From positions 55,153 to 119,152 of the forward strand of contig NZ_JABLSI010000010.1 of the NCBI RefSeq assembly GCF_019303475.1: 64,000 nt of DNA, read 5' to 3'. The notes beneath the pieces were generated by a model. It searched no databases, was not told where the DNA came from, and saw only the letters and a list, made by a program, of their open reading frames with translations. Made by a program: the position numbers and the translations under genes. Shown piece after piece: positions 41,994-50,393 of the stretch (its first letter is position 1; each line of letters starts with the position of its first letter). The stretch comes from Streptomyces sp. JJ38 (lineage in GTDB: Bacteria > Actinomycetota > Actinomycetes > Streptomycetales > Streptomycetaceae).

Positions 41994-42005
41994 TACCGAT
42001 CGGTA
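41994..42005. promoter_or_regulatory. TACCGATCGGTA palindrome upstream of the SGNH hydrolase gene
   Basis: A perfect 12-bp palindrome three bases after the DUF1330 stop and 55 bases before the next ATG. The spacing and CCG-CGG symmetry resemble TetR-family operators. No TetR gene is adjacent in the window. Confidence 0.35.
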
Positions 42006-42059
42006 CCACTTTCGCCGCCGATGTGCTTGGCTGGCGCACCTGACCCTGGGGAGGGACCG

Positions 42060-42989
42060 ATGCGCAAGCACATCGTGGCAGGGCTGGGCGTCGCGCTGGC
42101 CGCCGTCGTCCTGGTGGCCGCCTACCTCTGGGCGGCGGACCCGGCGACGTCCGCGGGAGAACCGTCCGCCGCCTCCGACGACCGGCCCGCCTACATCGAG
42201 GGCGGGCCGGAGCCCGAACCGTCGGGCACACCGGAGGAGGAGCGGCAACGGGAGCCCGCCCGCGTCCTGTTCGTCGGCGACTCCCTCGCCATGGAGACGC
42301 AGGACGAACTCGGCCGCCGCATCGAGGAGCTGGGCCGCACCACCTACCACAGCGCCCCCTACTCCGGCACCACCCTGTGCGACTACCTCGAAGCCCGCGA
42401 CGTCGACTCCCTCGTCCCCGACCGGCACAAGGCGGCCGAACTCGTCCGCTCCTTCCAGCCCACGGTCGTCGTGCTGCAGTTCTGGGGCAACTCCTGGGGC
42501 TACACCCCCTGCATGGACGGCGTCGGCTCCGGAACCCCGCAGTACTACGCCCGCTACGCCTCCGACGCGGAGAAGCTCACCGAGGAGATCGGCGCGGCCG
42601 CCGACGCGGCCGGGATCGCCCGGCCCCAGCTCGTGTGGGTCCTCCAGGGGCCCGACGCCATGGCCCCCGAGCGCGTCCGCCACATCAACGACGTCTACGA
42701 GCAGCTCGCCCCGCGCACCGGCGCCCTGCTCTCCGACGCGGGCGCCACCGTCAGCCGCCCCGAAGCGCGCTACACCTGGACCCGCACCCTGCCCTGCACC
42801 GAGGAGGAACGCGCCACACCCGACTACTGCGAGGACGGGCGCACGCCCCTGCACCGCGAGGACGACCCGCTGCACTTCTGCCTCGCTCCGACGACGCCCG
42901 ACAGCCGGCCGTGCCCCCGCCCCTCACCCGGCGTCGACCGCTACACGGCCGCCATCGCCGCCACCGTCGCCGAGCACCTGGAGACCTGA
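42060..42989 (+). CDS. Secreted or membrane-anchored SGNH/GDSL hydrolase
   Basis: 309 residues from ATG 42060 (GGGGAGGG upstream). An N-terminal hydrophobic segment (about 6-26, VAGLGVALAAVVLVAAYLWAA) is a signal or anchor, followed by an acidic linker. The hydrolase domain starts with block I VLFVGDSLAMET (nucleophilic Ser in GDS) and includes block III-like QFWGNSWG. A C-terminal HFC / PGVDRY region may supply the His. Four or more Cys in the exported part (CDYL, CMDG, CTEE, CEDG, CLAP, CPRP) suggest disulfides. Expected to act as esterase or acyl hydrolase outside the membrane; substrate unknown. Confidence 0.82.
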   Translation: MRKHIVAGLGVALAAVVLVAAYLWAADPATSAGEPSAASDDRPAYIEGGPEPEPSGTPEEERQREPARVLFVGDSLAMETQDELGRRIEELGRTTYHSAPYSGTTLCDYLEARDVDSLVPDRHKAAELVRSFQPTVVVLQFWGNSWGYTPCMDGVGSGTPQYYARYASDAEKLTEEIGAAADAAGIARPQLVWVLQGPDAMAPERVRHINDVYEQLAPRTGALLSDAGATVSRPEARYTWTRTLPCTEEERATPDYCEDGRTPLHREDDPLHFCLAPTTPDSRPCPRPSPGVDRYTAAIAATVAEHLET

Positions 42990-43078
42990 ACCGGGCCGCG
43001 CCCCGGCGGGAACGGAGCCGATGGCCGATGTGCGAAAAGGCGGTCTGAGACGCGGGGCCCGCGCCATAACATGGCCGA

Positions 43079-44512
43079 ATGGTCCACATACCCACCGGTC
43101 AACGGACAGTCACCGAGCGTCGCAGGACCCCACCGCTGTGGGCCGTGGTCTTCGCGGTCTGCGCGGGCCAGTTCCTCATCGTCCTCGACATCTCCGTCGT
43201 CAACGTGGCCCTGCCCTCCATCCGCGACGAACTGGGGATGAGCGCGTCGGGGCTGCAGTGGGTCGTGAACGCCTACACCATCACCTTCGCCGGGTTCCTG
43301 CTGCTCGGCGGACGGGCCGGAGACCTCTTCGGCCGCAAGCGCGTCTTCCTCCTCGGACTCGCCCTCTTCACCCTCGCCAGCCTCGCCGGAGGGCTCGCCC
43401 AGGAGGCGTGGCACCTGCTCCTCGCCCGGGCCGTGCAGGGCGTCGGGGCGGCCATCCTGGCCCCCGCCACCCTGACCCTCCTCACCGTCTCCGTGCCCGA
43501 GGGCCCCGCCCGCAACCGCGCCATCGGCACCTGGACGGCGGTCGGCGCGGGCGGCGGGGCCGCGGGCGGGCTCGTCGGCGGCGTCCTCACCGAGGGGCTG
43601 TCCTGGCGCTGGGTCCTGCTCGTCAACGTGCCGATCGGCGCCGTCGTCCTGGCCGCCGCCGCGTGGTGGCTGGTGGAGACCCGGGCGGGCGGACGGCGCC
43701 GGCTCGACGTTCCCGGCGCCGTCCTCGTCACCGCGGGCCTCGGCACCCTCGCCTACGGCATCGTGGCGACCGAGTCCGCGGGCTGGACCGAGCCCGCCGC
43801 GCTCCTCCCGCTGCTGGCCGGGCTCGTCCTGCTCGCGGCCTTCCTCACCGTCGAGGCCCGCACGGCGGAGCCGCTGATGCCCCTGCGGCTGTTCCGGCTG
43901 CCCTCGGTCGCGGCGGCCAACGTGGCGATGTTCGTCTCCGGCGCCACCATGATCTGCTCCTGGTACTTCATCACTCTCTACCTGCAGAACGTGCTCGGCT
44001 ACTCGCCCATCCAGGCCGGGCTCAGCTGCGTCCCGCACTCGCTGACGATCGTCGCCGCCGCCAAGCTCGCCCCCCGGCTGATGGCGTGGGCGGGCGCGCG
44101 GAACGTCGCCGTCGCCGGGTTCGTGCTGGCCTGCGGCGGCTACCTGTGGCAGAGCACACTGCACGCCGACGGCAGCTACCTGGGCACCGTCCTGGGGCCG
44201 GGGATCATGATGATGCTCGGCGCCGGGCTCGCCGCGACCCCGCTCGCCTCGGCCGCGACGTCGGGCGCCCCGGCCGCCGACGCCGGTATCGCCTCGGGAC
44301 TGGTCAACATGTCCCGCACGATGGGCGGTTCCCTCGGGCTCGCCGTCCTGGCCACCCTCGCCGCCGCCCACATGACCGGTGACGCCCCCGCCGACCTGGC
44401 CCCCGGCTACGCGCTCGCCTTCCGGGTCGGCGCCGTCGTCCTCGCGCTCAACGCGCTCTTCGTCCTGGCCGCCCTGCCCCGCAAGCCCGGCCCCGCGATG
44501 GACGCCCGGTGA
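43079..44512 (+). CDS. DHA2-family MFS drug exporter (14 helices)
   Basis: 477 residues with about 14 hydrophobic segments. It begins with WAVVFAVCAGQFLIVLDISV and VNVALPSIRDELG, the classical DHA2 helix 1/motif region, then GGRAGDLFGRKRVF (motif A) and ARAVQGVGAAILAPATLTLL (motif C region). Proton-driven export of hydrophobic drugs or metabolites is expected. No TetR or MarR regulator sits next to it in the window. Adjacent aquaporin gene follows with a 62-bp gap. Confidence 0.92.
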   Translation: MVHIPTGQRTVTERRRTPPLWAVVFAVCAGQFLIVLDISVVNVALPSIRDELGMSASGLQWVVNAYTITFAGFLLLGGRAGDLFGRKRVFLLGLALFTLASLAGGLAQEAWHLLLARAVQGVGAAILAPATLTLLTVSVPEGPARNRAIGTWTAVGAGGGAAGGLVGGVLTEGLSWRWVLLVNVPIGAVVLAAAAWWLVETRAGGRRRLDVPGAVLVTAGLGTLAYGIVATESAGWTEPAALLPLLAGLVLLAAFLTVEARTAEPLMPLRLFRLPSVAAANVAMFVSGATMICSWYFITLYLQNVLGYSPIQAGLSCVPHSLTIVAAAKLAPRLMAWAGARNVAVAGFVLACGGYLWQSTLHADGSYLGTVLGPGIMMMLGAGLAATPLASAATSGAPAADAGIASGLVNMSRTMGGSLGLAVLATLAAAHMTGDAPADLAPGYALAFRVGAVVLALNALFVLAALPRKPGPAMDAR

Positions 44513-44533
44513 CGGGCCTGGCACCATCGAGCC

Positions 44534-44578
44534 ATGTCAATTCAACAAAATGTTGCAGTCGGTGAGGTGGGCGCATGA
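44534..44578 (+). CDS. Possible 14-codon leader ORF coupled to the aquaporin gene
   Basis: ATG 44534 opens a 14-codon frame (MSIQQNVAVGEVGA) whose TGA overlaps the aquaporin ATG as ATGA. It is clearly lower in GC than its neighbours and contains the dyad CAACA-AAA-TGTTG at 44543-44555. It may be a leader peptide that sets aquaporin translation, or the remnant 3' end of a lost upstream gene (MIP genes often follow arsR). There is no obvious ribosome site. Confidence 0.35.
   Translation: MSIQQNVAVGEVGA
44543..44555. promoter_or_regulatory. CAACA-AAA-TGTTG dyad before the aquaporin gene
   Basis: An AT-rich inverted repeat in otherwise very GC-rich DNA, 20-32 bases before the aquaporin start. 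It could be an operator of an ArsR-type metalloregulator, though none is encoded nearby. Confidence 0.3.
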
Positions 44579-45357
44579 CCCGACCCGCCTCCCTGCGGCG
44601 CCGCGCCGCCGCCGAGGCACTGGGCACCGCCCTGCTCGCCGCCGTCATCATCGGCTCCGGCATCCAGGCCGACCGACTCAGCCCGGACATCGGCGTCAAG
44701 CTCCTGGCCAACGTCCTGGCGAGCGTCACCGCCCTCGGGCTGCTGATCGCCCTGCTCGCCCCCGTCTCCGGGGCCCACCTCAACCCCTTCATCACCCTGG
44801 CCGCCTGGTGGTCCGGCGAGCTCCGCCCCCGCCACGTCGCGGCCTACCTGGCCGCCCAGTTCACCGGCGCCCTCGCCGGGGCCGTCCTCGCCCACGCCAT
44901 GTACGGGCAACCCCTGCTGGCCCCGGCCGGCAGCGTCCGCTGGGGCCCCGGCGTCTGGCTCGCCGAGGCCGTCGCCACGGCCGGGCTGCTCCTCGTCGCC
45001 TTCGGGCTCACCCGCTCCGGCCGGGCCCCCCTCGTCCCGCTCGCCGTCTCCGCGTGGATCGCCGCCGCGATCTGGTTCACCCCGTCCAACAGCTTCGCCA
45101 ACCCGGCGCTCACGGTGGCCCGTTCGCTCTCCGACACGTTCGCCGGGATCGCCCCCTCCTCCGCCGCGCTCTACCTCGCCGCACAGCTCGTCGGCGCCGT
45201 CGCCGGGCTGGCCGCCGTCGTTGTGCTCTTCGGCCGGGCCTCGCCCCGCCGCCCCTCCCGCGTCGTCACCCGCTCCCCGGCGCCTCCGGCCCCGGCCCCA
45301 CCCTCCGCCTCCCCGGCCGACGGCCCAGGGCCACCCGCCGCCCGCCCCGCGACCTGA
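44575..45357 (+). CDS. Aquaporin/MIP-family channel
   Basis: 260 residues with six hydrophobic segments and the two pore half-helices, GAHLNPF (Asn70-Pro-Phe) and SFANPAL (Asn176-Pro-Ala). The first motif has Phe in place of Ala, a change seen in MIP proteins that move solutes other than water. Such genes often accompany arsenic resistance, but no ars gene is present here. The C-terminal 42 residues after the last helix (RASPRRPSRVVTRSP and a Pro/Ala-rich tail) are encoded by a 133-bp sequence that recurs at 50394-50526. The tail may therefore be recombinant. Confidence 0.9.
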   Translation: MTRPASLRRRAAAEALGTALLAAVIIGSGIQADRLSPDIGVKLLANVLASVTALGLLIALLAPVSGAHLNPFITLAAWWSGELRPRHVAAYLAAQFTGALAGAVLAHAMYGQPLLAPAGSVRWGPGVWLAEAVATAGLLLVAFGLTRSGRAPLVPLAVSAWIAAAIWFTPSNSFANPALTVARSLSDTFAGIAPSSAALYLAAQLVGAVAGLAAVVVLFGRASPRRPSRVVTRSPAPPAPAPPSASPADGPGPPAARPAT

Positions 45358-45362
45358 CGTCG
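45230..45362 (+). repeat. 133-bp direct repeat, left copy (3' end of aquaporin gene)
   Basis: Matches 50394-50526 over 133 bases in the same orientation with three substitutions and no gap. The left copy codes for the aquaporin C-terminal tail and its stop. Together the copies bracket a 5-kb block of unrelated accessory genes, the arrangement expected of attachment-site or recombination repeats. Confidence 0.9.
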
Positions 45363-45536
45363 CCTGGGCAGCCATGGGCGCGGAACACGGCGGTGGCCTG
45401 TCCCTGCTGCGTGGGGCCAGCGGCTTCCGGCCGGCGTCCAGTCGCCGGAGCAGTCTCCGGTACCGCACGTGTCGCCACCACCAGACCTCCACCGAGAAGG
45501 CGGCTGAGGCGAGGTGCTCCCACGTCTCACGGGCCC

Positions 45537-45776
45537 TCATCGGACGTCCACCAGGGAGGCCCGGAAGAAGCTGGTCGTCGTAGCCTGAAAGCCGGTGTGC
45601 CGAGTCCGCCCGGCGTGCCGCAGACACCACAACTCGGGCCCGTCCTTCGACGCGTCGGCGCCCGAGGTCTCCCCGCACGTCGTGCACACCGCCTCGTAGA
45701 GCGGTGGACCGCCGTGCGGGTCCGTCGTCAGCATCCAGTCCGCAAACCGGAAGACGGAGTTACCCACCATCACCAT
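45537..45776 (-). CDS. Small Cys-containing hypothetical protein (DUF7848-like)
   Basis: 79 residues from ATG 45776 (GGAAGGGG upstream). Pattern: VFRFADWMLTTDPHGGP, AVCTTCGETSG (CxxC), ELWCLRHAGRTRHTGF, TTTSFFRASLVD. The CTTC ... C-x-x-H arrangement could bind zinc. Small proteins of this type sit next to ATP-binding regulators and XRE genes in many Streptomyces. It overlaps the upstream 75-residue gene by 7 bases and is last in the minus-strand set. Confidence 0.75.
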   Translation of the reverse strand: MVMVGNSVFRFADWMLTTDPHGGPPLYEAVCTTCGETSGADASKDGPELWCLRHAGRTRHTGFQATTTSFFRASLVDVR

Positions 45777-45997
45777 GTACCCCTTCCGGGCCGCCGCCGC
45801 ACGGTCACTTGCTTCCCCAACGGCACTCGCAGCGCCGGACCGGCCTTGAACACGAAGGTCACGGCGGGGCCACCCGAGGTGTAGTGATCCGGGCGGATGG
45901 CCTTCACCTCCAGCCAGCGACCGTGGACGTTCAGCCAGTCTTCGCGCTGCACGCGGACGGTCGTCATCCGCAGACCCTTGTCGGACATCCGGATCAC
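45770..45997 (-). CDS. Hypothetical protein, small
   Basis: 75 residues from GTG 45997, which overlaps the stop of the ATP-binding gene (GTGA), so the genes are coupled. Beta-rich (VRVQREDWLNVHGRWLEVKAI; PAVTFVFKAGPALRVPLGKQVTVRRR). The second half reads like a small single-domain barrel. No family recognised. Coupled on both sides, so probably made with the regulator. Confidence 0.7.
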   Translation of the reverse strand: MIRMSDKGLRMTTVRVQREDWLNVHGRWLEVKAIRPDHYTSGGPAVTFVFKAGPALRVPLGKQVTVRRRPGRGTW

Positions 45998-46533
45998 CTA
46001 CCGCCGTGGAGATCGAAGCGGCAGAAGACGCTCTTGCCGCCCGTCTCCCGAGGCGCCCACCAGACCGCGTCGGCCAGCGTCTGGACGAGGAACAGGCCGC
46101 GCCCGCTGTCCTGGAGCAGGTCGTCGAGGGCAAGGCCCGAGAGGTCCGGGGAGAGCAGGTCGCCGACCGGCATCATCGGAGGTTTGGGGTCTTCGTCCGC
46201 CACCTCCACGAACAGCCAGCGAGGCCAGGCACGGAAGGCCACGGCGACGCGACGACTCCCGCCGCGATCGGTGAAGCCCCCGTCCGGCGTGGCATGGTGC
46301 ACGGCGTTGCCGACGAGTTCGGACACGCACAGCTCTACGTCGTCTGCCAGCCGCGCCATGCCCCAGTCCCGAGACACCTCCCGCGCCACGCGTCGGGCGA
46401 CACACCCCGTGTCGGGGGAGTGCGCCGAGAGCTGGACCGAGCGGAAGCGTTCAAGGCTGCCCGGCATCAGGGGTCCAGCCGTCGCGTGCCGCGCCGCCCG
46501 CAGCGGCAGCTCACGCAGCTCACCGGGTTCCAT
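45994..46533 (-). CDS. ATP-binding protein, anti-sigma-factor kinase-like (HATPase_c)
   Basis: 179 residues from ATG 46533 (AAAGGACGAG upstream; GTG 46536 is possible). The Bergerat-fold N box is VELCVSELVGNAVHHATPDGG, and the G-box-like region follows in DSGRGLFLVQTLADAVWW. This is the RsbW/SpoIIAB-like family very common in Streptomyces, which bind ATP and may phosphorylate anti-anti-sigma factors. No partner sigma factor or antagonist is adjacent. First gene of a coupled three-gene set. Confidence 0.9.
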   Translation of the reverse strand: MEPGELRELPLRAARHATAGPLMPGSLERFRSVQLSAHSPDTGCVARRVAREVSRDWGMARLADDVELCVSELVGNAVHHATPDGGFTDRGGSRRVAVAFRAWPRWLFVEVADEDPKPPMMPVGDLLSPDLSGLALDDLLQDSGRGLFLVQTLADAVWWAPRETGGKSVFCRFDLHGGR

Positions 46534-46590
46534 CACTCGTCCTTTCGTCCCGCACGAGGGCGCCCCCGCTCAGCGCGTCCGCGCGTCCGC

Positions 46591-46905
46591 TCACCGAGGC
46601 ACCTCCACGCTGTGAATCCACCGTGGCCCGGTGTCGATGCCGTGCGTGGCCAGCCACAACGTCCGCCGCCGAGCGCGGCGCAGCCGCCGTTCCCGCCATT
46701 CCTCGGAGGTCATCACATACGGCCGGAGAAGTTCGCCGTTCGTGACCACGGGCAGAGGTGGAGTAACGGAGCTACCGATGCGTGGTAGCTCCACCGTCGG
46801 GCTGCCGATGCGCTCGACAGTCGGACGGCCAGCCCCGCGCTTGCCGGGCGCGGGAGGCAGCAGCCGCAGCAGGCGTTTGATGAACCGCCCGGTACCCTTC
46901 TTCAT
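46591..46905 (-). CDS. Hypothetical basic protein
   Basis: 104 residues from ATG 46905 (TAGGAGCG upstream). Very basic N-terminus (KKGTGRFIKRLLRLLPPAPGKRG). A centre with two similar short segments (RPTVERIGS, PTVELPRIGS) and an Arg-rich helix (EEWRERRLRRARRRTLWLATHG) follow. No known domain. The basic segments suggest nucleic-acid or membrane contacts. Sits between the ATP-binding gene and another unknown, all on the minus strand. Confidence 0.6.
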   Translation of the reverse strand: MKKGTGRFIKRLLRLLPPAPGKRGAGRPTVERIGSPTVELPRIGSSVTPPLPVVTNGELLRPYVMTSEEWRERRLRRARRRTLWLATHGIDTGPRWIHSVEVPR

Positions 46906-46978
46906 GTTGACGCTCCTAACCAGCGTTGACCGTGCCCCGGACCGTTCGCCCGGTCGCGGGGTCTTCTTCTTGCCGGGG

Positions 46979-47290
46979 CTACCGATGCCCCTTCGGCGAT
47001 GAGGAGCCCGCGAACGCCTGATCACCCATGGCTCTTCGGGCTTCATTGAGCAGGTAGGCAAGCTGCTGTGTGGCAGCGGGAGTGGTCCGGCCCAGATTCA
47101 CGAAGCCGTGGCCGAAGACGTTCACGTCCGCCTGGAGGAACGGGAAGCTACGGGCGAGCCCAGCCGCAGCGAGTACGTCCCGAAGGTCGAGCGCCGCCCT
47201 GCGGGCTTCGTACCAGGCATCGCCGGAAGACTCCCGGACGCCGGCGGCCTCCTCGTCACCCACCATTGCGGATCGATTCCTCTCGGCCAT
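46979..47290 (-). CDS. Hypothetical protein divergent from the XRE-TPR regulator
   Basis: 103 residues: helical, with a hydrophobic middle (RDVLAAAGLARSFPFLQADVNVFGHGFVNLGRTTP) and a helical end (ATQQLAYLLNEARRAM). No family recognised, no membrane helix. The pattern with a conserved-looking Phe/Val/Leu core resembles small Streptomyces partner proteins next to XRE-TPR regulators. Start ATG 47290 lacks a clear ribosome site. A perfect dyad lies between it and the regulator. Confidence 0.6.
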   Translation of the reverse strand: MAERNRSAMVGDEEAAGVRESSGDAWYEARRAALDLRDVLAAAGLARSFPFLQADVNVFGHGFVNLGRTTPAATQQLAYLLNEARRAMGDQAFAGSSSPKGHR

Positions 47291-47316
47291 GTGCCCGCGA
47301 ACACGCGACAGTTGCC

Positions 47317-47334
47317 GTCACTGCTGACAGTGAC
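47317..47334. promoter_or_regulatory. Inverted repeat in the divergent region of the XRE-TPR gene
   Basis: GTCACTG at 47317-47323 and CAGTGAC at 47328-47334 (perfect 7-bp arms, 4-base spacer) lie 27-44 bases from one start and 33-50 from the other. A plausible operator for the adjacent XRE regulator. Confidence 0.45.
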
Positions 47335-47366
47335 CAGCGTTGACCCCCACGCATGGCCAGCGGAAG

Positions 47367-48566
47367 ATGACAGAACGCGACGAGGGGGTGACACGTCCTG
47401 CTGTCACCCCCCGGGGAGAAGAGGCGATGGCCCGCGAACTCGGCTTGGCGCTACGCCAGAAGCGACAGGACCACGGGTGGACGAAAGCGCAGCTCATCGT
47501 GCGCGTTCGCACCACCGCACAGCGACACGGGTTCGGGGTCCCCAAGGACGAGAGCATCAGTCGACGCATCTCCAGTTGGGAGAACGGACACACCCGGCCT
47601 GACGAGTTCTACCTCCCGTTGCTCTGCGAGATCTACAGATGCGGTCCGGAGGAGTTGGGGTACGGCGCGGACGAGACCGATTCGACGGCTGATGAGGCGA
47701 CAGCAGCACTGCTCCTCCGGCTCGACACCGCTCGGAATGTCGACGCCGCCCTGATCGACAGCATGCGCATGCAGACGGACATCATCCGGATGAAGGATCG
47801 AAAGCTGGGCGCCGCCGTGCTGGCCGACGAGATGGACGCACATCTCAGGCAGACCAGCGAGCTCCTGCGCTTCAGCGTTTTCCGGACCGAGCGTGAGGGG
47901 CTGGCGTTCGTGCTGGCTGACGCCTCCGCGCTGGCGGGTTGGCAGGCCATCGATACCGGCACATTGAACACGTCGTGGGAACACTTTGAGCGCGCGAAGT
48001 CAGCAGCGCGTGAGGCGGGAGACCCCACCCTTCTGGCCTTTGCGACGGCCGAACAGGCGTACGTCCTCCTGGAACTCCAACGCCCGCAGCAGGCAGTCGA
48101 GCTCATCCAGCATGCTCACCATGCAGAACGGAACCGGTTGCCTGCCCTGATGCGTGCATGGCTGTGCGCCGCCGAGGCTGAGGCGCACGCGGCGCTCGGT
48201 GACCAGTCCACCGCCCTGCAGGCTATGGATGCCGCCGCGGGGGAACTGCCCACAGACGGAAACGATCCTGATTTCCCGTATCTGACTCTGAACTTGGTCC
48301 ATCTAGCGCGGTGGCGTGGCAACGTGCTGGCCTCCCTCGGTGACGCTCAGGCCATCGACGACCTCAGCCGAGCTCTGGAAGGTATGGGCAGCGGCGCGTT
48401 CACCCGGGCCGAGGCAGGGCTACACGTTGACCTCGCCGGAGCTCTCATCGCCAACGGCGACACCGCCGAGGCACGTACCCACCTGGAGAGGGCTCGCACA
48501 CTTGTCGACATCGCGGGTTCGGCCCGGCAGCGCCGCCGCATCGAGCATCTGACGCAGCGGCTATGA
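47367..48566 (+). CDS. XRE-family regulator with TPR-like repeats
   Basis: 399 residues from ATG 47367. Helix-turn-helix at about 20-80 (LGLALRQKRQDHGWTKAQLI ... SISRRISSWENGHTRPDEFY). The remaining 300 residues are helical TPR-like pairs (WEHFERAKSAAREAGDPTLLAFATAEQAYVL, then RAWLCAAEAEAHAALGDQST). This layout is common in Streptomyces signalling regulators that bind a peptide or small molecule through the TPR part. GC is noticeably lower than in the core genes. Its stop overlaps the convergent NUDIX stop. Confidence 0.85.
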   Translation: MTERDEGVTRPAVTPRGEEAMARELGLALRQKRQDHGWTKAQLIVRVRTTAQRHGFGVPKDESISRRISSWENGHTRPDEFYLPLLCEIYRCGPEELGYGADETDSTADEATAALLLRLDTARNVDAALIDSMRMQTDIIRMKDRKLGAAVLADEMDAHLRQTSELLRFSVFRTEREGLAFVLADASALAGWQAIDTGTLNTSWEHFERAKSAAREAGDPTLLAFATAEQAYVLLELQRPQQAVELIQHAHHAERNRLPALMRAWLCAAEAEAHAALGDQSTALQAMDAAAGELPTDGNDPDFPYLTLNLVHLARWRGNVLASLGDAQAIDDLSRALEGMGSGAFTRAEAGLHVDLAGALIANGDTAEARTHLERARTLVDIAGSARQRRRIEHLTQRL

Positions 48567-49133
48567 GCCGTCGGCGCTCTGCTGCCCGCGATCAGCCAGG
48601 ACGTACAGCAGCGCCACCAGGGTGCCGGAGTTCCAGATCTCGCCGCCTGCGATCTTCTCCATCACGGTGGACAGCGGAACCCATTCCATGCGCTGCATCT
48701 CGGTCTTCTCCGTCGGCTCGGCCACCTTGACCGCGCCTTCCCCGACGAACACGTCGTGCCACGAGTCGACCATGCCGACCATGGGCTGGAACCGAGCCAC
48801 ATGGCGGAAGGACTTGGGCCGATAGCCGACTTCCTCCAGCAGCTCCCGCATCGCGGTGTCCTCGGGGTCCTCCCCGGCGTCCACCAGGCCGCCGGGGAGC
48901 TCCCAACCCCAGCGGTCCGACACGAAGCGGTGCCGCCACATGAGCAGGACCCGGTCCTGCTCATCGATGAGAGCCGTCATGGCTGCCGCCTTGAGCTTGG
49001 CCACGTGGTGCTCGAACCGGTCACCGTCCGGCAGCTCCACGTCCGTCAGAAAGACCTTGATCCACTCGTTGTCGTAGATGATCCGCTCACCGTGGACACG
49101 CCAGGCGCTCGAACAGTCGTCATCAGTAGCCAC
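48561..49133 (-). CDS. NUDIX hydrolase
   Basis: 190 residues from GTG 49133, with TACGGT just upstream, so probably leaderless. The Nudix box is intact: GGLVDAGEDPEDTAMRELLEEVGY, within the RWGWELPGG context typical of ADP-ribose pyrophosphatase-like members. It hydrolyses a nucleoside diphosphate linked to another moiety in the cytosol; substrate not readable. Convergent with the XRE-TPR gene, and downstream of the phosphotransferase gene. Confidence 0.9.
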   Translation of the reverse strand: MATDDDCSSAWRVHGERIIYDNEWIKVFLTDVELPDGDRFEHHVAKLKAAAMTALIDEQDRVLLMWRHRFVSDRWGWELPGGLVDAGEDPEDTAMRELLEEVGYRPKSFRHVARFQPMVGMVDSWHDVFVGEGAVKVAEPTEKTEMQRMEWVPLSTVMEKIAGGEIWNSGTLVALLYVLADRGQQSADGS

Positions 49134-49287
49134 GCAGCAGACCGTACCCCGCGCCCAGCCCGGCAGACAGGCATTCTCGTAAAGGTGACGATAAGGGCTC
49201 GGCGGGCCGCTAGCAGCCTGAGTGACGGCCCGCCGCAAGGCTCTGGCCGAGCTGGACGACGAGGAGGAGTAGGCGAGAAATCCGACC

Positions 49288-50226
49288 TCATCCAGGCTGC
49301 CAGTGGCGCGGGGCGTCGTCGTCCCGGAGAGAGGCGATGCGCCGCGCGTACTCCTGAGCCACTGCCGGACTCTCGGCCACGTTCTGCATCAGCCATGTGG
49401 TCATCTGGAACTCCTGAATCCCGCGCAGCGTGGGGAAACCCTCCCAGTTCCGCAGGTCCCGGCCGTGGGCGGCGACGAAGGCGGCATACTGATCCGCCGT
49501 CTGCCAGCCGAGGCTGTGGTGTTCCGTGGCGGTCACCATCAGATCCCACTCCGGGTGATCGAAGCTGAAGCCCTCGAAGTCGATCAGGACCACCTGGCCG
49601 TCCCGGTCCACCATCAGGTTCTGGACGTGCGCGTCCCCGTGTACCGGCCCCTTGGCCGACTCGAACCGCAGACCGGCCAGCCGGTCCCGCAGCTCCCGGC
49701 CGCGCTTGCGCAGGAAGGCCCGGTCATCCTCCGGTATCCCGGTGACCTTCTCGATGCGCAGGTCCGTCCGCCCGAAGACGGTGTACGGCGGCAGGTCAAG
49801 CCCCTCCGGCACCGTCATCGCGTGCAGGTCCCGCAGGACGCCGCCCAGCTCACCGTATGTGGGCTTGCGGTCGCCCGCCTCGATCAGGTGCCAGAAGGTG
49901 ACCGGGCGACCGTCGATGATCAACGGCTGCTCCACGTCCTCCAGAACGCGGGCCGCGGGGAACCCCTCCCGCGCCAGCCAGCGGGACACCCGCACCTCGT
50001 TCCGCACCGAGGCCAGGTAGTCCGTGGACCGGGCCACGCGGGCGATCACCGGATGCGCCGCCAGCCGGAAGAGCGCATTCTCCCCGAACCGGATCAGCTC
50101 CGCCCCGCCACTGCCGAGCCCGGCCACGCGGCAGGCCGCCGCCATGACCTGCGCGGCGCCCGCCGATGTGAACTCCGATGTTCCGCCCTGCGCCGCATCC
50201 GACGCCATGCCGCACCAACTCTCCAT
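49288..50226 (-). CDS. Aminoglycoside-phosphotransferase-family kinase
   Basis: 312 residues from ATG 50226; the frame remains open to GTG 50295 and no start has a good ribosome site. APH fold: FGENALFRLAAHPVIARVAR (nucleotide-binding strand), catalytic loop VHGDAHVQNLMV and metal-binding VLIDFEGFSFDHPEWDL. It phosphorylates a small hydroxyl compound, such as an antibiotic or metabolite, using ATP or GTP; substrate cannot be inferred. Last gene within the repeat-bracketed block. Confidence 0.85.
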   Translation of the reverse strand: MESWCGMASDAAQGGTSEFTSAGAAQVMAAACRVAGLGSGGAELIRFGENALFRLAAHPVIARVARSTDYLASVRNEVRVSRWLAREGFPAARVLEDVEQPLIIDGRPVTFWHLIEAGDRKPTYGELGGVLRDLHAMTVPEGLDLPPYTVFGRTDLRIEKVTGIPEDDRAFLRKRGRELRDRLAGLRFESAKGPVHGDAHVQNLMVDRDGQVVLIDFEGFSFDHPEWDLMVTATEHHSLGWQTADQYAAFVAAHGRDLRNWEGFPTLRGIQEFQMTTWLMQNVAESPAVAQEYARRIASLRDDDAPRHWQPG

Positions 50227-50393
50227 GCTCGCCGCAGCCGTACGCTGCCGAGGCAGCCAGCGACGCACGACCGAAACCGGTCCGACGGTACCCACGGTGT
50301 GCAGCGGGACACAGGAGGATCAAGCCTCTACCGTGGCCGTGGGAGGCGGAAGGGGCATCGGCCTCAGCCGTCGGCCCGGGGAACGTCGCGGGA

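Noticed and set aside
45363..50393. Complete integrative element
   Set aside because: Direct repeats are present but no integrase, excisionase, relaxase or replication gene was found between them, so a functional element is not claimed.
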